NCBI RefSeq assembly: GCF_003034845.1 | Contig: NZ_PZKC01000001.1 | Location: 124,001 to 188,000 of the forward strand | Length of the DNA stretch: 64,000 nucleotides | DNA from: Pseudothauera lacus | Lineage (GTDB): Bacteria; Pseudomonadota; Gammaproteobacteria; Burkholderiales; Rhodocyclaceae | Direction of reading: 5' to 3' | Part shown: one piece after another, positions 1 to 9,288 of the stretch | Layout: the number at the start of each line of letters is the position of its first letter | Numbering within the stretch: the stretch's first letter is position 1 | Notes under the pieces: model-generated | Told to the model about the DNA's origin: nothing | What the model saw: the letters and a program-made list of their open reading frames with translations, nothing else | The model's database searches: none | Made by a program: the position numbers and the translations under genes

Positions 1-712
1 TCTCGTTGTATGGTCCGGGGGTGAGCAGTACCGCCAGAGGGGCTTCGCCGTCGTGCGGTGCCAGGCGCGCGAGGCTGTCCTGGATGGCACGGAAGAAGCT
101 CGCCAGCGGCTGCACGTGCAGCTCGCGGAAGGCATCGGGAAAGGTACGCGAGACGATGATGCGGTTCTGCAGCGCGTAGCCGGCCCCCGACGGGCCCTGG
201 GTGCGGTCGGCGATCGCCCACCACTTGCCGTCCGGGGCGCGGGCGAGATCCACCGCGTAGCTGTGCAGCCAGATTCCCGCCGGCGGCAGCACGCCCTGGC
301 ATGGCCACTTGTAGCCGTGCTGGCCGAATACCAGCGCCGGCGGCAGCAGGCCCTCGGTGAGCAGGCTGCGGGCGCCGTAGAGGTCGGCGAGAATGGCGTT
401 GAGCAGGCGCGCGCGCTGCGCGACAGCGCTGCCCAGCTCCTCCCATTCCTCGCTGCCGACGATGAGCGGCAGCATGTCGAGTTCCCATGGGCGCTTGGTG
501 CCCTTGGGGTCGGTGTACACGTTGTAGGTGACGCCGTCGGCTTCGATGGCGCCGCGCACGAAATCCGCGCGGTGGCCGAGGATGGATTCCGGGAAGCGCG
601 CCAGACGCTCGGCGAAGGGCTGCCAGTGCGGCCGCGGCTGGCCGGGCGCGGCGAGCATTTCGTCGTAGCGGTCGGCGGCGTGCGGATAGCTTGCGATGAG
701 GCCGGGAGGCAT
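1..712 (-). CDS. Circularly permuted type 2 ATP-grasp protein (DUF404/DUF407), C-terminus outside window
   Basis: About 237 N-terminal residues are present; the gene runs off the left edge. Translating the minus strand from the ATG at 712 gives a start MPPGLIASYPHAADRYDEML and, near the edge, LAVLLTPGPYNE, the segment typical of circularly permuted ATP-grasp proteins of the DUF404/DUF407 type. These are predicted to form amide bonds in peptide synthesis or tagging, and are often joined to alpha-E (DUF403) and transglutaminase partners. It lies 54 bp downstream of the transglutaminase/DUF2126 gene on the same strand, so the two are probably co-transcribed. The catalytic half is not visible, so activity cannot be judged. 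The family call is firm; the substrate is unknown. Confidence 0.88.
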   Translation of the reverse strand, partial: MPPGLIASYPHAADRYDEMLAAPGQPRPHWQPFAERLARFPESILGHRADFVRGAIEADGVTYNVYTDPKGTKRPWELDMLPLIVGSEEWEELGSAVAQRARLLNAILADLYGARSLLTEGLLPPALVFGQHGYKWPCQGVLPPAGIWLHSYAVDLARAPDGKWWAIADRTQGPSGAGYALQNRIIVSRTFPDAFRELHVQPLASFFRAIQDSLARLAPHDGEAPLAVLLTPGPYNE

Positions 713-739
713 GAGCGGGCGGGATCCACCAAAAGTAAT

Positions 740-757
740 GCCGCTCCGCGGAGCGGC
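740..757. repeat. Perfect 18-bp palindrome in the intergenic gap
   Basis: gccgctccgcggagcggc reads the same on both strands. It sits in the 54-bp gap between the transglutaminase and ATP-grasp genes. No T-tract follows on either strand, so it is not a standard terminator; it could be an RNA processing hairpin or a binding site. Confidence 0.5.
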
Positions 758-766
758 GGAACGGCG

Positions 767-3700
767 TCAGGACTGCCGCAAGTCTAGCGTGAACGGAAAC
801 TCGGGGTTTATCCGGGCTTCCCCTGCGTGCAGCCCGCCGGGGGTGTGCCCCATGCGGAAGAAGCGCGCCAGGCGGCGGCTTTCGGCCTCGAAGGCGTTCA
901 CCGGGAAGGTGTCGAAGTTGCGCCCTCCGGGGTGCGCCACATGGTACTGGCAGCCACCCAGGCTGCGGTCGTTCCAGGTGTCGACGAGGTCGAACACCAG
1001 CGGGCTGTCCACGCCGATGGTCGGATGCAGGCAGGACGGCGGCTGCCAGGCGCGGTAGCGTACCCCGGCGACGAACTCGCCGACTGTGCCGGTGGATACC
1101 AGCGGTACGGTCTCGCCGTTGCAGGTGACGCGGTAGCGCGCCGGCGGCGCCCCGCTGAGCTTGACCTGCAGGCGCTCGACGGAGGAATCGACATAGCGCA
1201 CGGTGCCGCCGATGGCGCCTTCCTCGCCCATCACATGCCAGGGTTCAAGCGCGGCGCGCAGCTCCAGGGTCATGCCCTTGACGGCGAAGTCGCCGTACTT
1301 GGGGAAGCGGAATTCCTGGTGCGGGGCGAACCATTCGGCGCGCAGCGGGTAGCCGGCGCGCTGCAGGTCGTCGATGACGTCGCAGAAGTCCTGCCAGACG
1401 AAGTGCGGCAGCAGGAAGCGGTCGTGCAGTTCGGTGCCCCAGCGCACCAGTTGTGGCGGCTCGTAGGGTGTCTTCCAGAAGCGTGCCACCAGCGCGCGCA
1501 GCAGCAGCTGCTGGGTGAGGCTCATGCGTGCGTGCGGGGGCATCTCGAAGGCGCGCAGTTCGAGCAGGCCAAGACGCCCGGTGGGTCCGTCGGGCGAATA
1601 CAGCTTGTCGACGCAGAATTCGGCACGATGGGTATTGCCGGTGACGTCGATGAGCAGGTTGCGCAGCAGACGGTCCACCATCCACGGCGGGCAGCCGTTC
1701 GTCCCCTGGGCGCAGATGCGCTCCATCTCGCGGAAGGCCAGCTCGATCTCGTACACCGAATCGTTGCGTGCCTCATCGATGCGCGGGGCCTGCGAGGTAG
1801 GGCCGATGAACATCCCCGAGAACAGGTAGGACAAGGAGGGGTGGTTGTGCCAGTAGGCGATCAGGCTCTTCAGCAGGTCGGGGCGGCGCAGGAAAGGCGA
1901 ATCGGCCGGCGTGGCGCCGCCGAGCACGAAGTGGTTGCCGCCGCCGGTGCCGGTGTGGCGGCCGTCGAGCATGAACTTCTCGGTGCTCAGGCGCGAATAA
2001 TGGGCCGCGTCATACAGATGGGTGGTCTGGTCGACGAGTTCGTCCCACGACGACGCCGGATGGATGTTCACCTCGACGACCCCGGGGTCGGGGGTGATGC
2101 GGAAGTGCGCCAGGCGCGGATCACGCGGCGGCTCGTAGCCTTCCAGCAGCACCGGCTGGCCGAACTCGGCGGCGGTGGCCTCGATGGCGGCGACCAGTTC
2201 GAGGTAGTCCTCCAGGCGTGCCAGCGGCGGCATGAACAGGTACAGGGTGCCCTCGCGTGCCTCGGCGCACAGCGCCGTGCGGGTGATCGACGCCGCCGAC
2301 TGCTTGCTGAGTGGCGCCTGTGCGGCTGTGGTGGCGGCTGTCTGCCCCCGTCCGCCACGCGCGGCGGCGGTGCTCACCGCCGGGGCGCGTACCTCGCCGG
2401 TGGCGAACTGGCGGCGCAGCGCGGCATGCGGAGCCAGCGCGGGGTAGTGGTCGAAGGGATCGGGTTGATGGATCCACGGGTAATCGCCCTCGGCCACCCA
2501 GGGCTGCGAGTCGAGCGGCAGGCGGTAGCCCAGCGCCGAGTCGCCCGGTATCAGGTAGCAGCGCTCGCTGCGCAGGAACCATGCCCCGCTCTGCCAGGCC
2601 GCGCCGTCGGCGCTGCGGGCCAGCGGCAGGACGTGGCCGATGACGCTGTCCAGCCCGCGGCTGAACACCTGCGCCAGCCGGGCGCGCTCCAGCGGGTCGT
2701 CGAGGCGGGCGTCGAAGGGGTCGACGTTGACCGGCAGGCGGCGCTCGCGCCAGAGGTAGTAGAAGGCATCCTCATAGGCCGGGAAGACATGCTGGGCATC
2801 CACCTGTAGGCGCTGGGCGAGCGTGCGCAGGAACTGCCCGGCGATCTTCTCGTCGGCGCCGCCGCTGCCATGTTCGTCGGCGATCAGCAGGGCGTCCTCC
2901 CAGAGCGGTTCACCGTCCTTGCGCCAGAAGCAGTTCAGCGACCAGCGTGGCAGCTGTTCGCCGGGGTACCACTTGCCCTGGCCGAAATGCACCAGCCCGC
3001 GCGGCGCGTACTTCTGCCGCAGGCGGTGGAAAAGCTCGGCGGAAAGGCGTTTCTTGTCGGGGCCGAGGGCCGCGGTGTTCCATTCCGCGCCGTCGGGGTC
3101 GTCCACCGACACGAAGGTCGGCTCGCCACCCTGGGTGAGGCGTACGTCATTGACCTGCAGTTCGGCGTCGATGGCGTGGCCGAGGGCCTCGATCTCCATC
3201 CACTGCGCCTCGGTGTAGGGCTTGGTGACGCGCGGCGCCTCCCAGATGCGGGTGACCTTCATGTGGTGCTCGAACTCGACCTCGCATTCGTCGAGCACCC
3301 CGGTGACCGGCGCCGCCGAACCGGGCTCGGGGGTGCACGACAAGGGAATGTGTCCTTCGCCGGCGAACAGACCGGAGGTGGGGTCGAGGCCGATCCAGCC
3401 CGCCCCGGGCAGATACACCTCGCACCAGGCATGCAGGTCGGTGAAGTCGGCCTCCGGGCCGGAGGGACCGTCGAGCGATTTGACGTCCGCGGTGAGCTGG
3501 ATCAGATAGCCGGACACGAAGCGTGCGGCCAGGCCCAGATGGCGCGCCAGCTGCACCAGCAGCCAGGCAGAGTCGCGGCAGGAGCCGGACTGCTTGTCCA
3601 GCGTCTCCTCGGGCGTCTGCACGCCCGGTTCGAGACGGATCAGGTAACGGATGTGCTCGTAGAGTTCGCGGTTCAGATCGACCAGGAAGTTCACGCTCTG

Positions 3701-4117
3701 CTTCTTGTTGCGCGGCACGGCATCGAGGTAGGCCTTGAACTTCGGGGTCAGCGGCAGGGTCTTGAAGTAGGGTGCGAGCTCCTCGCGCTGCCAGGCCTCG
3801 TACTCGAAGGGAAAGTTCTCCGCATGCGGTTCGAGGAAGAAATCAAAGGGGTTGATCACCGCCATTTCGGCAACCAGATCGACCTCGATGTCGAAATGCG
3901 TGGTCTGCTCCGGAAACACCAGGCGGGCCAGATAGTTGGACTGCGGGTCCTGCTGCCAGTTGATGAAGTGCCCTGCGGGCTGCACCTTCAGCGAGTACGA
4001 CAGGATGCGCGTGCGGCTGTGCGGCGCCGGACGCAGGCGGACGATCTGCGGGCCAAGATTGATCGGGCGGTCGTAGCGGTAGCGGGTGAGGTGATGCAGG
4101 GCTACATGGATCGACAT
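767..4117 (-). CDS. Transglutaminase-like / DUF2126 putative amidoligase fusion protein
   Basis: A 1116-residue protein. The N-terminal part is a bacterial transglutaminase N-domain (about 1-90) and a papain-like transglutaminase core with Cys in [10 protein letters not shown] (about 170-180), His in DLHAWCEVY and Asp in GLDPTSG, the expected Cys-His-Asp triad. From about residue 310 to the end it matches DUF2126, classed in the literature as a putative amidoligase. The start at 4117 is chosen because AAGGAAG lies just upstream; an in-frame extension to 4180 has no such site. It precedes the ATP-grasp gene on the same strand. Families of this kind were predicted to make or remove peptide modifications (Iyer, Aravind and colleagues); the target is unknown. 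The 221-bp gap to the divergent amidohydrolase should hold both promoters. Confidence 0.9.
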   Translation of the reverse strand: MSIHVALHHLTRYRYDRPINLGPQIVRLRPAPHSRTRILSYSLKVQPAGHFINWQQDPQSNYLARLVFPEQTTHFDIEVDLVAEMAVINPFDFFLEPHAENFPFEYEAWQREELAPYFKTLPLTPKFKAYLDAVPRNKKQSVNFLVDLNRELYEHIRYLIRLEPGVQTPEETLDKQSGSCRDSAWLLVQLARHLGLAARFVSGYLIQLTADVKSLDGPSGPEADFTDLHAWCEVYLPGAGWIGLDPTSGLFAGEGHIPLSCTPEPGSAAPVTGVLDECEVEFEHHMKVTRIWEAPRVTKPYTEAQWMEIEALGHAIDAELQVNDVRLTQGGEPTFVSVDDPDGAEWNTAALGPDKKRLSAELFHRLRQKYAPRGLVHFGQGKWYPGEQLPRWSLNCFWRKDGEPLWEDALLIADEHGSGGADEKIAGQFLRTLAQRLQVDAQHVFPAYEDAFYYLWRERRLPVNVDPFDARLDDPLERARLAQVFSRGLDSVIGHVLPLARSADGAAWQSGAWFLRSERCYLIPGDSALGYRLPLDSQPWVAEGDYPWIHQPDPFDHYPALAPHAALRRQFATGEVRAPAVSTAAARGGRGQTAATTAAQAPLSKQSAASITRTALCAEAREGTLYLFMPPLARLEDYLELVAAIEATAAEFGQPVLLEGYEPPRDPRLAHFRITPDPGVVEVNIHPASSWDELVDQTTHLYDAAHYSRLSTEKFMLDGRHTGTGGGNHFVLGGATPADSPFLRRPDLLKSLIAYWHNHPSLSYLFSGMFIGPTSQAPRIDEARNDSVYEIELAFREMERICAQGTNGCPPWMVDRLLRNLLIDVTGNTHRAEFCVDKLYSPDGPTGRLGLLELRAFEMPPHARMSLTQQLLLRALVARFWKTPYEPPQLVRWGTELHDRFLLPHFVWQDFCDVIDDLQRAGYPLRAEWFAPHQEFRFPKYGDFAVKGMTLELRAALEPWHVMGEEGAIGGTVRYVDSSVERLQVKLSGAPPARYRVTCNGETVPLVSTGTVGEFVAGVRYRAWQPPSCLHPTIGVDSPLVFDLVDTWNDRSLGGCQYHVAHPGGRNFDTFPVNAFEAESRRLARFFRMGHTPGGLHAGEARINPEFPFTLDLRQS

Positions 4118-4338
4118 GGATGCTTCCTTTGCGGAAAGGGTTGTGCGCTGATCAGCAATTCCCGCGCCATGCCGTGGCACGGCTCATTGCCAACGGGATC
4201 CGTACGCGGCCGGCGATGGCGCGCACCGCAAGCGTGCATGCCCCGCACTGGTGCGCACCAGGATGGCCTGTGCGCGCCCTGCCTGCCGTGGTGTAATAAG
4301 GCACTCCAGCAGAGCAACATTACAACAGGTAGAAGAAC

Positions 4339-5514
4339 ATGAGCGTCATCGACCGTGCGCGCGCCAGCCACCAGAAGCTGACCGCCATCCGCCGCGACAT
4401 CCACGCCCACCCCGAGCTCGCCTTTGCCGAGCACCGCACCGCCGCGCTGGTTGCCGATCACCTGCAGGCGCTGGGTATCGAAACGCATCGCGGCATCGGC
4501 CGCACCGGTGTGGTCGGTGTCATCCGTCGTGGCAAGGGCCTGCGCGCCATCGGCCTGCGTGCCGACATGGACGCGCTGCCCATCCAGGAGCGCAACGACT
4601 TCGCCCACAGGTCGCGCCACGCCGGCTGCATGCACGCCTGCGGGCATGACGGCCACACCACCATGCTGCTCGGTGCCGCCGAGCTGCTCGCGGCCAGCGA
4701 CGACTTCGACGGCACCGTATACCTGATCTTCCAGCCCGCCGAGGAAGGCGAGGGCGGAGCGCGGGCGATGATCGAGGATGGCCTTTTCGAGCGCTTCCCG
4801 ATGGAGGCGGTGTTCGGCATGCACAACTGGCCGGGGATGGCGCTGGGGCGCTTTGCCGTACACGCCGGCCCGGTGATGGCCAGCGCCGACCGCTTTGACA
4901 TTGACATCGTCGGCCACGGCGGTCATGCCGCCATGCCCCACCTCGGGCGCGACCCGGTGGCCGCCGGCGCCGCGCTGGTGCAGGCGGTGCAGACCATCGT
5001 CGCGCGCACCCTCGACCCGCTCGATGCCGCAGTGGTCTCGGTGACCCAGTTCCACGCCGGCGATGCCTACAACGTCATTCCCGAGCGTGCGCAGCTGAGC
5101 GGTACCGTGCGCGCCTTTTCCACCTCCGTGCAGGACTGCGTCGAGCGCCGCCTGGGCGAACTGACCGCCGGCATCGCCGCTGCCTTCGGCGTACACATCG
5201 AGCTCAGCTACCGCCGCGGCTATCCGCCGACCATCAACAGCGTTGCCGAAGCCGCGCTGTGCGCCGCAGTGGCGCGCCGGGTGGCCGGCGAGGAGGCAGT
5301 GGACACCGCCGCGCGCGCCAGCATGGGCGCCGAGGATTTCGCCTATTTCCTGCAGAAGAAGCCGGGCTGCTATGTGTGGATCGGCAACGGCCCGGGGGAG
5401 GGAGGATGCACGCTGCACAACCCGGCCTACGACTTCAACGACGAAGCCATCCCGCTCGGCGTCAGCTACTGGGTGGAGCTGGTGCGCGAGATACTCGGAC
5501 GCGCGCCGCGCTGA
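4339..5514 (+). CDS. M20 family amidohydrolase (hippurate hydrolase / N-acyl-amino-acid hydrolase type)
   Basis: A 391-residue cytosolic metallo-amidohydrolase expected to remove the acyl group from N-acyl amino acids. The di-metal site is visible: GLRADMDALP (about 73-82), MHACGHDGH (98-106, with Cys101, His103 and His106) and QPAEEGEGG (132-140, general base Glu), plus GMHNWPG further on. The lid/dimerisation domain follows around 180-290. AGAAGAAC precedes the ATG. The gene is divergent from the transglutaminase gene and 68 bp upstream of the ABC permease on the same strand. Hippurate, indole-acetyl-amino acids and other N-acyl amino acids are all possible substrates; sequence alone does not choose. 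Confidence 0.9.
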   Translation: MSVIDRARASHQKLTAIRRDIHAHPELAFAEHRTAALVADHLQALGIETHRGIGRTGVVGVIRRGKGLRAIGLRADMDALPIQERNDFAHRSRHAGCMHACGHDGHTTMLLGAAELLAASDDFDGTVYLIFQPAEEGEGGARAMIEDGLFERFPMEAVFGMHNWPGMALGRFAVHAGPVMASADRFDIDIVGHGGHAAMPHLGRDPVAAGAALVQAVQTIVARTLDPLDAAVVSVTQFHAGDAYNVIPERAQLSGTVRAFSTSVQDCVERRLGELTAGIAAAFGVHIELSYRRGYPPTINSVAEAALCAAVARRVAGEEAVDTAARASMGAEDFAYFLQKKPGCYVWIGNGPGEGGCTLHNPAYDFNDEAIPLGVSYWVELVREILGRAPR

Positions 5515-5582
5515 ACACTACCGCAGGAACCATCGCGACGCGCGACGACTCGGAATCGCACCGCCGACAACAGGACTGAGCC

Positions 5583-8072
5583 ATGCCCGCCTTTTTCCGA
5601 CTCGCCCTGCGCATGATGCTGCGCGACCTGCGCGCCGGCGAGCTGCACCTGCTCGGGCTGGCCATCCTGATTGCGGTGGCCAGCCTCACCAGCGTCGGCT
5701 TTCTTGCCGATCGCGTCGCCCGCGGCCTCGATCGCGAGGCCAACCAACTGCTTGGCGGCGATCTGCTGCTGCGTGCCGACCACCCGTGGGCCGACGAATT
5801 CACCGCCGAGGCGCAGCGCCGTGGACTGAGCAGTGCACGTACGGTGCTGTTCACCAGCATGGCTAGCACCGAGGAGGGTGCTGCACTGGCCGGGGTCAAG
5901 GCTGTCGATGCCGGTTACCCCCTGCGCGGTGCGATCCGTATTGCCCCTGGCCCCAACCAGCCCGACGCCGAAGCCGGGCGGGTGCCCGAGCGCGGCGAAC
6001 TGTGGCTGGACGAGCGCCTGTTCGCCGAACTGGGCGTGCAGGTTGGCGACCTCGTCGGCCTTGGCCTGGTCGAATTCCGCGTCGGCGCCATGATCAGCTT
6101 CGAGGCCGATCGCGGGGCCAACTTCTTCAGCGTGCTGCCGCGCGCCCTGTTCAACACCGCCGACCTCGACGCCACCGGCCTCCTTGTCGAGGGCAGTCGC
6201 GCCACCTGGCGCCTGCACCTCGCGGGCAGCCCTGCTGCGGTGGACGACTACGAGCGCTGGGCGCGCACGCGCCTGGGGCGCGGGCAGGCCGTGGAAACCA
6301 TCGCCAACGCCCGTCCCGAGGTGCGTGCGGCACTCGACCAGGCGCAGCGCTTCCTGCGCCTTGCCGCACTGCTCGCAGTGATTCTTGCCGCCGTCGCCGT
6401 GGGGCTGTCGTCGCGCCGCTTCATGCAGCGCCATCTCGATGGTTGCGCCGTGATGCGCTGCCTGGGGGCGGCCCAGGGGCAGGTGCTGCGCCTGTTCATC
6501 AGCGAGTTCGTCATCTTCGCCAGCCTCGCCGCGCTGGCCGGCGCCGCGCTGGGCTGGCTCACCCAGTTCGCGCTGGCCGCCATCGTCGCCGACGTCGTCG
6601 CGACCTCGCTGCCGGCCCCCTCGCTACTGCCTCTGGCGCACGGCCTGGCCGTCGGGCTGGTGCTGCTGGTGGGCTTTTCCCTGCCGCAACTGCTGCGCCT
6701 CGGGCGGGTACCGACGCTGCGTGTGCTGCGCCGCGAACTCGGTGCGGTGGAGCCCGTCGCCGGTCTTGCCTGGGGTGCGGGAGCGCTGGCGCTGCTCGCG
6801 GTGATCTTCTGGATTGCCGCCGATCTGCGCCTCGGCGCCATGGTCGCCGGCGGCTTCGCACTGGCGCTGGGCCTCTTCGCGCTCGCCGCGCGCGTCCTGC
6901 TGGGGGCCGCGGCGCGTCTGCGCGCCGGCAGCCCGGCGGGGGGCTGGCGCTACGGCCTTGCGGCACTGGCGCGGCGCATGGGGGGCAGCGTGATCCAGGC
7001 CAGCGCGCTGGGCATCGGCCTCACTGCCCTGCTGCTGCTGACCCTCATCCGCGCTGACCTGCTCGACAACTGGCGCCAGAGCACCCCGGCTGATGCCCCC
7101 AACCGCTTCGTCATCAACATCCAGCCGCATCAGGCCGATGGCGTGCGTGCGCTGTTCGGCGCTGCCGGTCTCGCCGAGCCCGACCTGCAACCGATGATCC
7201 GCGGCCGCCTGAGCCACATCAACGGCGCACCGATCAAGGTCGCCGAGTACACCGACGACCGCAGCCGGCGGCTCGCCGAGCGCGAATTCAACCTTTCCTA
7301 CGGCACCCGCCTGCCCGCCGGCAACAGCATCGTCGGCGGACGCTGGCACGGCGATGAGGCGCGCCCGCAGTTCTCCATCGAGGAGGGGCTGGCGCAGACC
7401 TTCGGCATCGCCGTCGGCGACGAAGTCAGCTTCATCGTCGCCGGCAACGCGGTGAGTGGCGAAGTCAGCAGCGTGCGCCGCCTCGAGTGGGATTCGATGC
7501 GGGTCAACTTCTTCTTCATCGGCACGCCGGCGACGCTCGCCGACCATCCCGCCAGCCTGATCACCAGCTTCCACCTGCCGCCCGGCGAGCAGGCGGTGAT
7601 CACCCGGCTGGTGAACGCCTTCCCCAACGTTACGGTGATCGACATCGCCGCAGTGCTGGCGCAGGTACAGGGCATGATGGAGAAGCTCATCGTCGTCGTG
7701 CAGTTCGTCTTCGGCTTCTCGCTCGCCGCCGGTCTGGTGGTGCTGTATGCCGCGCTGCAGGCCACCCACGACGAGCGCGAATACGAACTGGCCATGCTGC
7801 GCACCCTGGGCGCGCGCAACCATCAGGTGCGCCACGCGCTGCTCGCCGAGTTCCTCGCCCTCGGTGCGGTTGCCGGCCTGCTCGCCGGCATCGGCGCCAG
7901 CGCCATCGGCTGGGTGCTTGCCGGGCAGGTCTTCAACATCAGCTATGTCCCCGCGCTGTTGCCGGTGCTGGGTGCCGTGCTGGCCGGCATGCTGGCCGTG
8001 CTCGGCGGCGGCTGGCTGGGCGTGCGCGGGCTGCTGGCGCGCCCGCCGCTGGCCAGCCTGCGGGCTCTGTAA
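5583..8072 (+). CDS. FtsX/MacB-type ABC transporter permease (YbbP-like)
   Basis: An 829-residue inner-membrane protein of the large YbbP-like class. The first membrane segment is near residues 20-38. A long periplasmic domain follows, then a block of three segments (about 260-370), further segments (about 395-440 and 470-490), a second periplasmic domain, and three C-terminal FtsX segments (about 700-820). These permeases are powered by a separate LolD/YbbA-type ATPase, and no such gene lies beside it here. The family acts on lipids, lipoproteins or envelope substrates. The amidohydrolase lies 68 bp upstream and may share the transcript. GC content and codon use match the surroundings. Confidence 0.85.
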   Translation: MPAFFRLALRMMLRDLRAGELHLLGLAILIAVASLTSVGFLADRVARGLDREANQLLGGDLLLRADHPWADEFTAEAQRRGLSSARTVLFTSMASTEEGAALAGVKAVDAGYPLRGAIRIAPGPNQPDAEAGRVPERGELWLDERLFAELGVQVGDLVGLGLVEFRVGAMISFEADRGANFFSVLPRALFNTADLDATGLLVEGSRATWRLHLAGSPAAVDDYERWARTRLGRGQAVETIANARPEVRAALDQAQRFLRLAALLAVILAAVAVGLSSRRFMQRHLDGCAVMRCLGAAQGQVLRLFISEFVIFASLAALAGAALGWLTQFALAAIVADVVATSLPAPSLLPLAHGLAVGLVLLVGFSLPQLLRLGRVPTLRVLRRELGAVEPVAGLAWGAGALALLAVIFWIAADLRLGAMVAGGFALALGLFALAARVLLGAAARLRAGSPAGGWRYGLAALARRMGGSVIQASALGIGLTALLLLTLIRADLLDNWRQSTPADAPNRFVINIQPHQADGVRALFGAAGLAEPDLQPMIRGRLSHINGAPIKVAEYTDDRSRRLAEREFNLSYGTRLPAGNSIVGGRWHGDEARPQFSIEEGLAQTFGIAVGDEVSFIVAGNAVSGEVSSVRRLEWDSMRVNFFFIGTPATLADHPASLITSFHLPPGEQAVITRLVNAFPNVTVIDIAAVLAQVQGMMEKLIVVVQFVFGFSLAAGLVVLYAALQATHDEREYELAMLRTLGARNHQVRHALLAEFLALGAVAGLLAGIGASAIGWVLAGQVFNISYVPALLPVLGAVLAGMLAVLGGGWLGVRGLLARPPLASLRAL

Positions 8073-8251
8073 GAGCTGCTGCTCGCCTGAAGTCCCGTGG
8101 CGTTGATGGGTCAGCCCATTCGCTCTGCAAAGCGGCGATGTTCATAACATTCAGAGGTCGAGCCGAGCGGCGCCGCAAGCGACCGAGGTAATGCATTTGG
8201 AATTGAGTTCATCTATGATTCCCGTTTTGCATGAAGAGCGGAGGAGTTACG

Positions 8252-8710
8252 ATGAGTTCCCAACTGCTGCTATCCGTCAAGTGGTTCAGTAACGAAGAAC
8301 TGATGATGGACGAGAACGAATCAAGACTTGTCCTCCGGTTCTTCTGGCCCCACTCATCAAGCAGAATTCACTCGATGGAAATGAATCACGATGCACGGCG
8401 GCTTGCCCAGAGCGCATTGATTGCCGCAATCGACGGGAGTTACGCGATGGGGTTCGTCAAGTCGATATTCTTGGCCAGCGCTCGCCCCAATGCCGCCATC
8501 AAGCTCATCGCCAGAAAGTTCGCTCAAGGAGCACTGCGGCACCATTTCAAACATGCCAGAAGCCGTGATCTTGAGGATGTCGAGATCTATGAGGTGGTTC
8601 GTATCGAGCTGGCCGGAAGCTTGCGCGAACGTTTCTGGGAGGTCGCAAACGGACTGCCTCTTGCCCGGCAGATTCGGTTGATCCACCTGAACAGCCCGGT
8701 GAGCGCATGA
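8252..8710 (+). CDS. Hypothetical protein, first gene of a low-GC two-gene cassette
   Basis: A 152-residue soluble protein not recognised from any family. The start at 8252 is supported by GGAGGAG six bases upstream; a longer in-frame start at 8231 has no site. It has no signal peptide or clear membrane segment. Visible features are an acidic N-terminal stretch (NEELMMDENE), a basic middle (KLIARKFAQGALRHHFKHAR) and an acidic patch (RDLEDVEIYE). GC over 8281-8520 is about 54 percent by direct count, well below the neighbours. The stop overlaps the start of the ankyrin gene by 4 bp (ATGA), which implies coupled translation and a shared role. It is flanked by vertically typical genes. No function is proposed. 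Confidence 0.75.
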   Translation: MSSQLLLSVKWFSNEELMMDENESRLVLRFFWPHSSSRIHSMEMNHDARRLAQSALIAAIDGSYAMGFVKSIFLASARPNAAIKLIARKFAQGALRHHFKHARSRDLEDVEIYEVVRIELAGSLRERFWEVANGLPLARQIRLIHLNSPVSA

Positions 8711-9237
8711 GCAGGAAGTCAAAGATCGGGCTGGCTGTTGGCCTTGCCGCGCTGGTCGTCGTCGGCGCCGGCGGCAAGCTGGTTCATGAGTTGAGCCAGG
8801 ACACAGTCAATGGCCTGATCAGCTGTTACGGTTCGGCGCAGACCCCGATTGCGTGGATGTGCAAAAAGGTTCTTGTCGTCAAGCTGCGTTCAGCCGAGAA
8901 CGTCGCGTTGCTGAACAAGCACGGCGCGGCGCGTTTTCCGGTCATGCTGAGCAATGAGGTTGCGGGAAGGGAGATGCTGCGCATCCTCGTCAGTCACGGA
9001 GTAGATGTAAACGCCGTTGATCAGGACTCGTCAGCGCGCTTTACGCCGCTGCATCTCGCTGCCATGGATGCGACGCTGTGGCAGGTGGAACTGCTGCTTG
9101 AGCATGGCGCCGATCCCGATGCGATTGATGCGAGCGGCATGACTCCGCTGGATCGTGCGCGCAAGGTCCAGCAGGAGTACCCCGACGCCGGTCGGACGGC
9201 AATCATTCAAATGCTGGAAGCTCGGACATCGCGTTGA
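8707..9237 (+). CDS. Membrane-anchored ankyrin-repeat protein
   Basis: A 176-residue protein with an N-terminal hydrophobic anchor (about residues 8-26, IGLAVGLAALVVVGAGG) and ankyrin-type repeats in the second half. The clearest are MLRILVSHGVDVNAVDQD, then FTPLHLAAMDATLWQVELLLEHGADPDAIDASGMTPLDRAR spread over about 95-165. Ankyrin repeats mediate protein binding. The anchor suggests an inner-membrane or periplasm-facing location. Two cysteines (LISCYGSAQTP, AWMCKK) lie just after the anchor. It starts within the end of the upstream unknown gene. Small ankyrin proteins often serve as immunity or adaptor partners, but no toxin domain is recognisable in the partner, so that remains a guess. 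Confidence 0.8.
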   Translation: MSRKSKIGLAVGLAALVVVGAGGKLVHELSQDTVNGLISCYGSAQTPIAWMCKKVLVVKLRSAENVALLNKHGAARFPVMLSNEVAGREMLRILVSHGVDVNAVDQDSSARFTPLHLAAMDATLWQVELLLEHGADPDAIDASGMTPLDRARKVQQEYPDAGRTAIIQMLEARTSR

Positions 9238-9288
9238 ATGGCCCTACAAGTCGCGGACCTCTGCACGCACTGGGGTGACTCCTTCCCC

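Noticed and set aside
8231-8251. A longer N-terminus for the unrecognised cassette protein
   Set aside because: The GGAGGAG ribosome site lies between 8231 and the ATG at 8252, so the later start is favoured.
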